From the NCBI GenBank assembly GCA_016214145.1, contig JACRPA010000003.1, positions 186,001 to 250,000 of the forward strand: a DNA stretch of 64,000 nt, written 5' to 3'. The DNA comes from Rhodocyclales bacterium. Lineage in GTDB: Bacteria > Pseudomonadota > Gammaproteobacteria > Burkholderiales > Rhodocyclaceae. How positions within the stretch are numbered: position 1 is the stretch's first letter; each line of letters starts with the position of its first letter. Position numbers and translations under genes: made by a program. Under the pieces are notes generated by a model. That model saw nothing but the letters and a program-made list of their open reading frames with translations. It was not told where the DNA came from and made no database searches. Positions 63,522-64,000 of this stretch are shown piece by piece.

Positions 63522-64000
63522 ATGAACTTCGTTACCACCAACATCCTCGTCTGCGGCATCGGCGGCCAGGGCGTCATGACGGCCACCGAGATACTGTCCG
63601 AGGCGGCCATCGCCGAGGGCCACGACGTCAAGAAGACCGAGGTCGCCGGCATGTCGCAGCGCGGCGGCGTCGTCACTTCGCACCTGCGCTTCGGCAAGAA
63701 GGTGCTCTCGCCGCAGATCGCGCCGGGCACGGCCGACGTGCTGCTCGGCTTCGAGGCCGCCGAGGCGCTGCGCTGGTCGCATTACCTCAAGCCGGGCGCC
63801 ATGGCGCTGGTGAACGACGCGCGCATGGTGCCGCCCGTGGTCGAACTCGGCCTCTTCAAGTACCCGGACGATCCCATCGGCGACATGCGTTCGCGCGGCG
63901 TGAAGACCGTCTCTTTCGATGCCGCCACAATCGCGCACGACCTGGGCGACCTGCGCCTCGGCAACACCGTCATGCTCGGCGCCATCGCCGACCAGCTGCC
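63522..64000 (+). CDS. iorB: Indolepyruvate oxidoreductase, beta subunit (cut by window edge)
   Basis: MNFVTTNILVCGIGGQGVMTATEILSEAAIAEGHDVKKTEVAGMSQRGGVVTSHLRFG. Confidence 0.92.
   Translation, partial: MNFVTTNILVCGIGGQGVMTATEILSEAAIAEGHDVKKTEVAGMSQRGGVVTSHLRFGKKVLSPQIAPGTADVLLGFEAAEALRWSHYLKPGAMALVNDARMVPPVVELGLFKYPDDPIGDMRSRGVKTVSFDAATIAHDLGDLRLGNTVMLGAIADQL

Overview
GC-rich chromosomal window, most like a betaproteobacterium of the Rhodocyclales type (inference from gene content only). Left third: a Calvin-cycle block with form II RuBisCO cbbM-cbbQ-cbbO divergent from cbbR, then prk-tkt-gap-pgk-pyk-fba-psiE-cbbY-purC-prlC. Middle: IMPase, redoxin, rsmE, pap (PPK2), argA, GGDEF protein, yggX, rpiA, a pyruvate dehydrogenase cluster (aceE-aceF-BPH-lpdA), two orphan branched-chain-type ABC binding proteins, a FixLJ-like two-component system, an SDR dehydrogenase and lutABC. 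Right third: a FeS/NrfD/multihaem cytochrome cluster, hemerythrin, ccdAB, pstSCAB-phoU-phoBR and iorAB. Most of it is ordinary core metabolism. The unusual content is between and inside the genes. (1) Two accessory cassettes, a ~2.2 kb restriction-modification unit and a ~3.7 kb DUF2167/J-domain/site-2-protease/FitAB unit, each sit at the 3' end of a housekeeping gene. Each is flanked by 89 or 68 bp perfect direct repeats of that gene end. In both cases the C-terminus is encoded twice with synonymous codons and different stop codons, and neither cassette carries a visible recombinase. (2) A dispersed ~25 bp motif, roughly TCGCCGTnyTGCGGGGACTGACTTTT, occurs about 11 times in intergenic and coding DNA and brackets small cassettes such as ccdAB. 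(3) A 271 bp multi-hairpin MITE-like element. (4) Several unrelated-sequence but same-architecture intergenic palindromes, some of which are translated in-frame inside lpdA, aceF and pstC. All calls are by eye; no database search was run.
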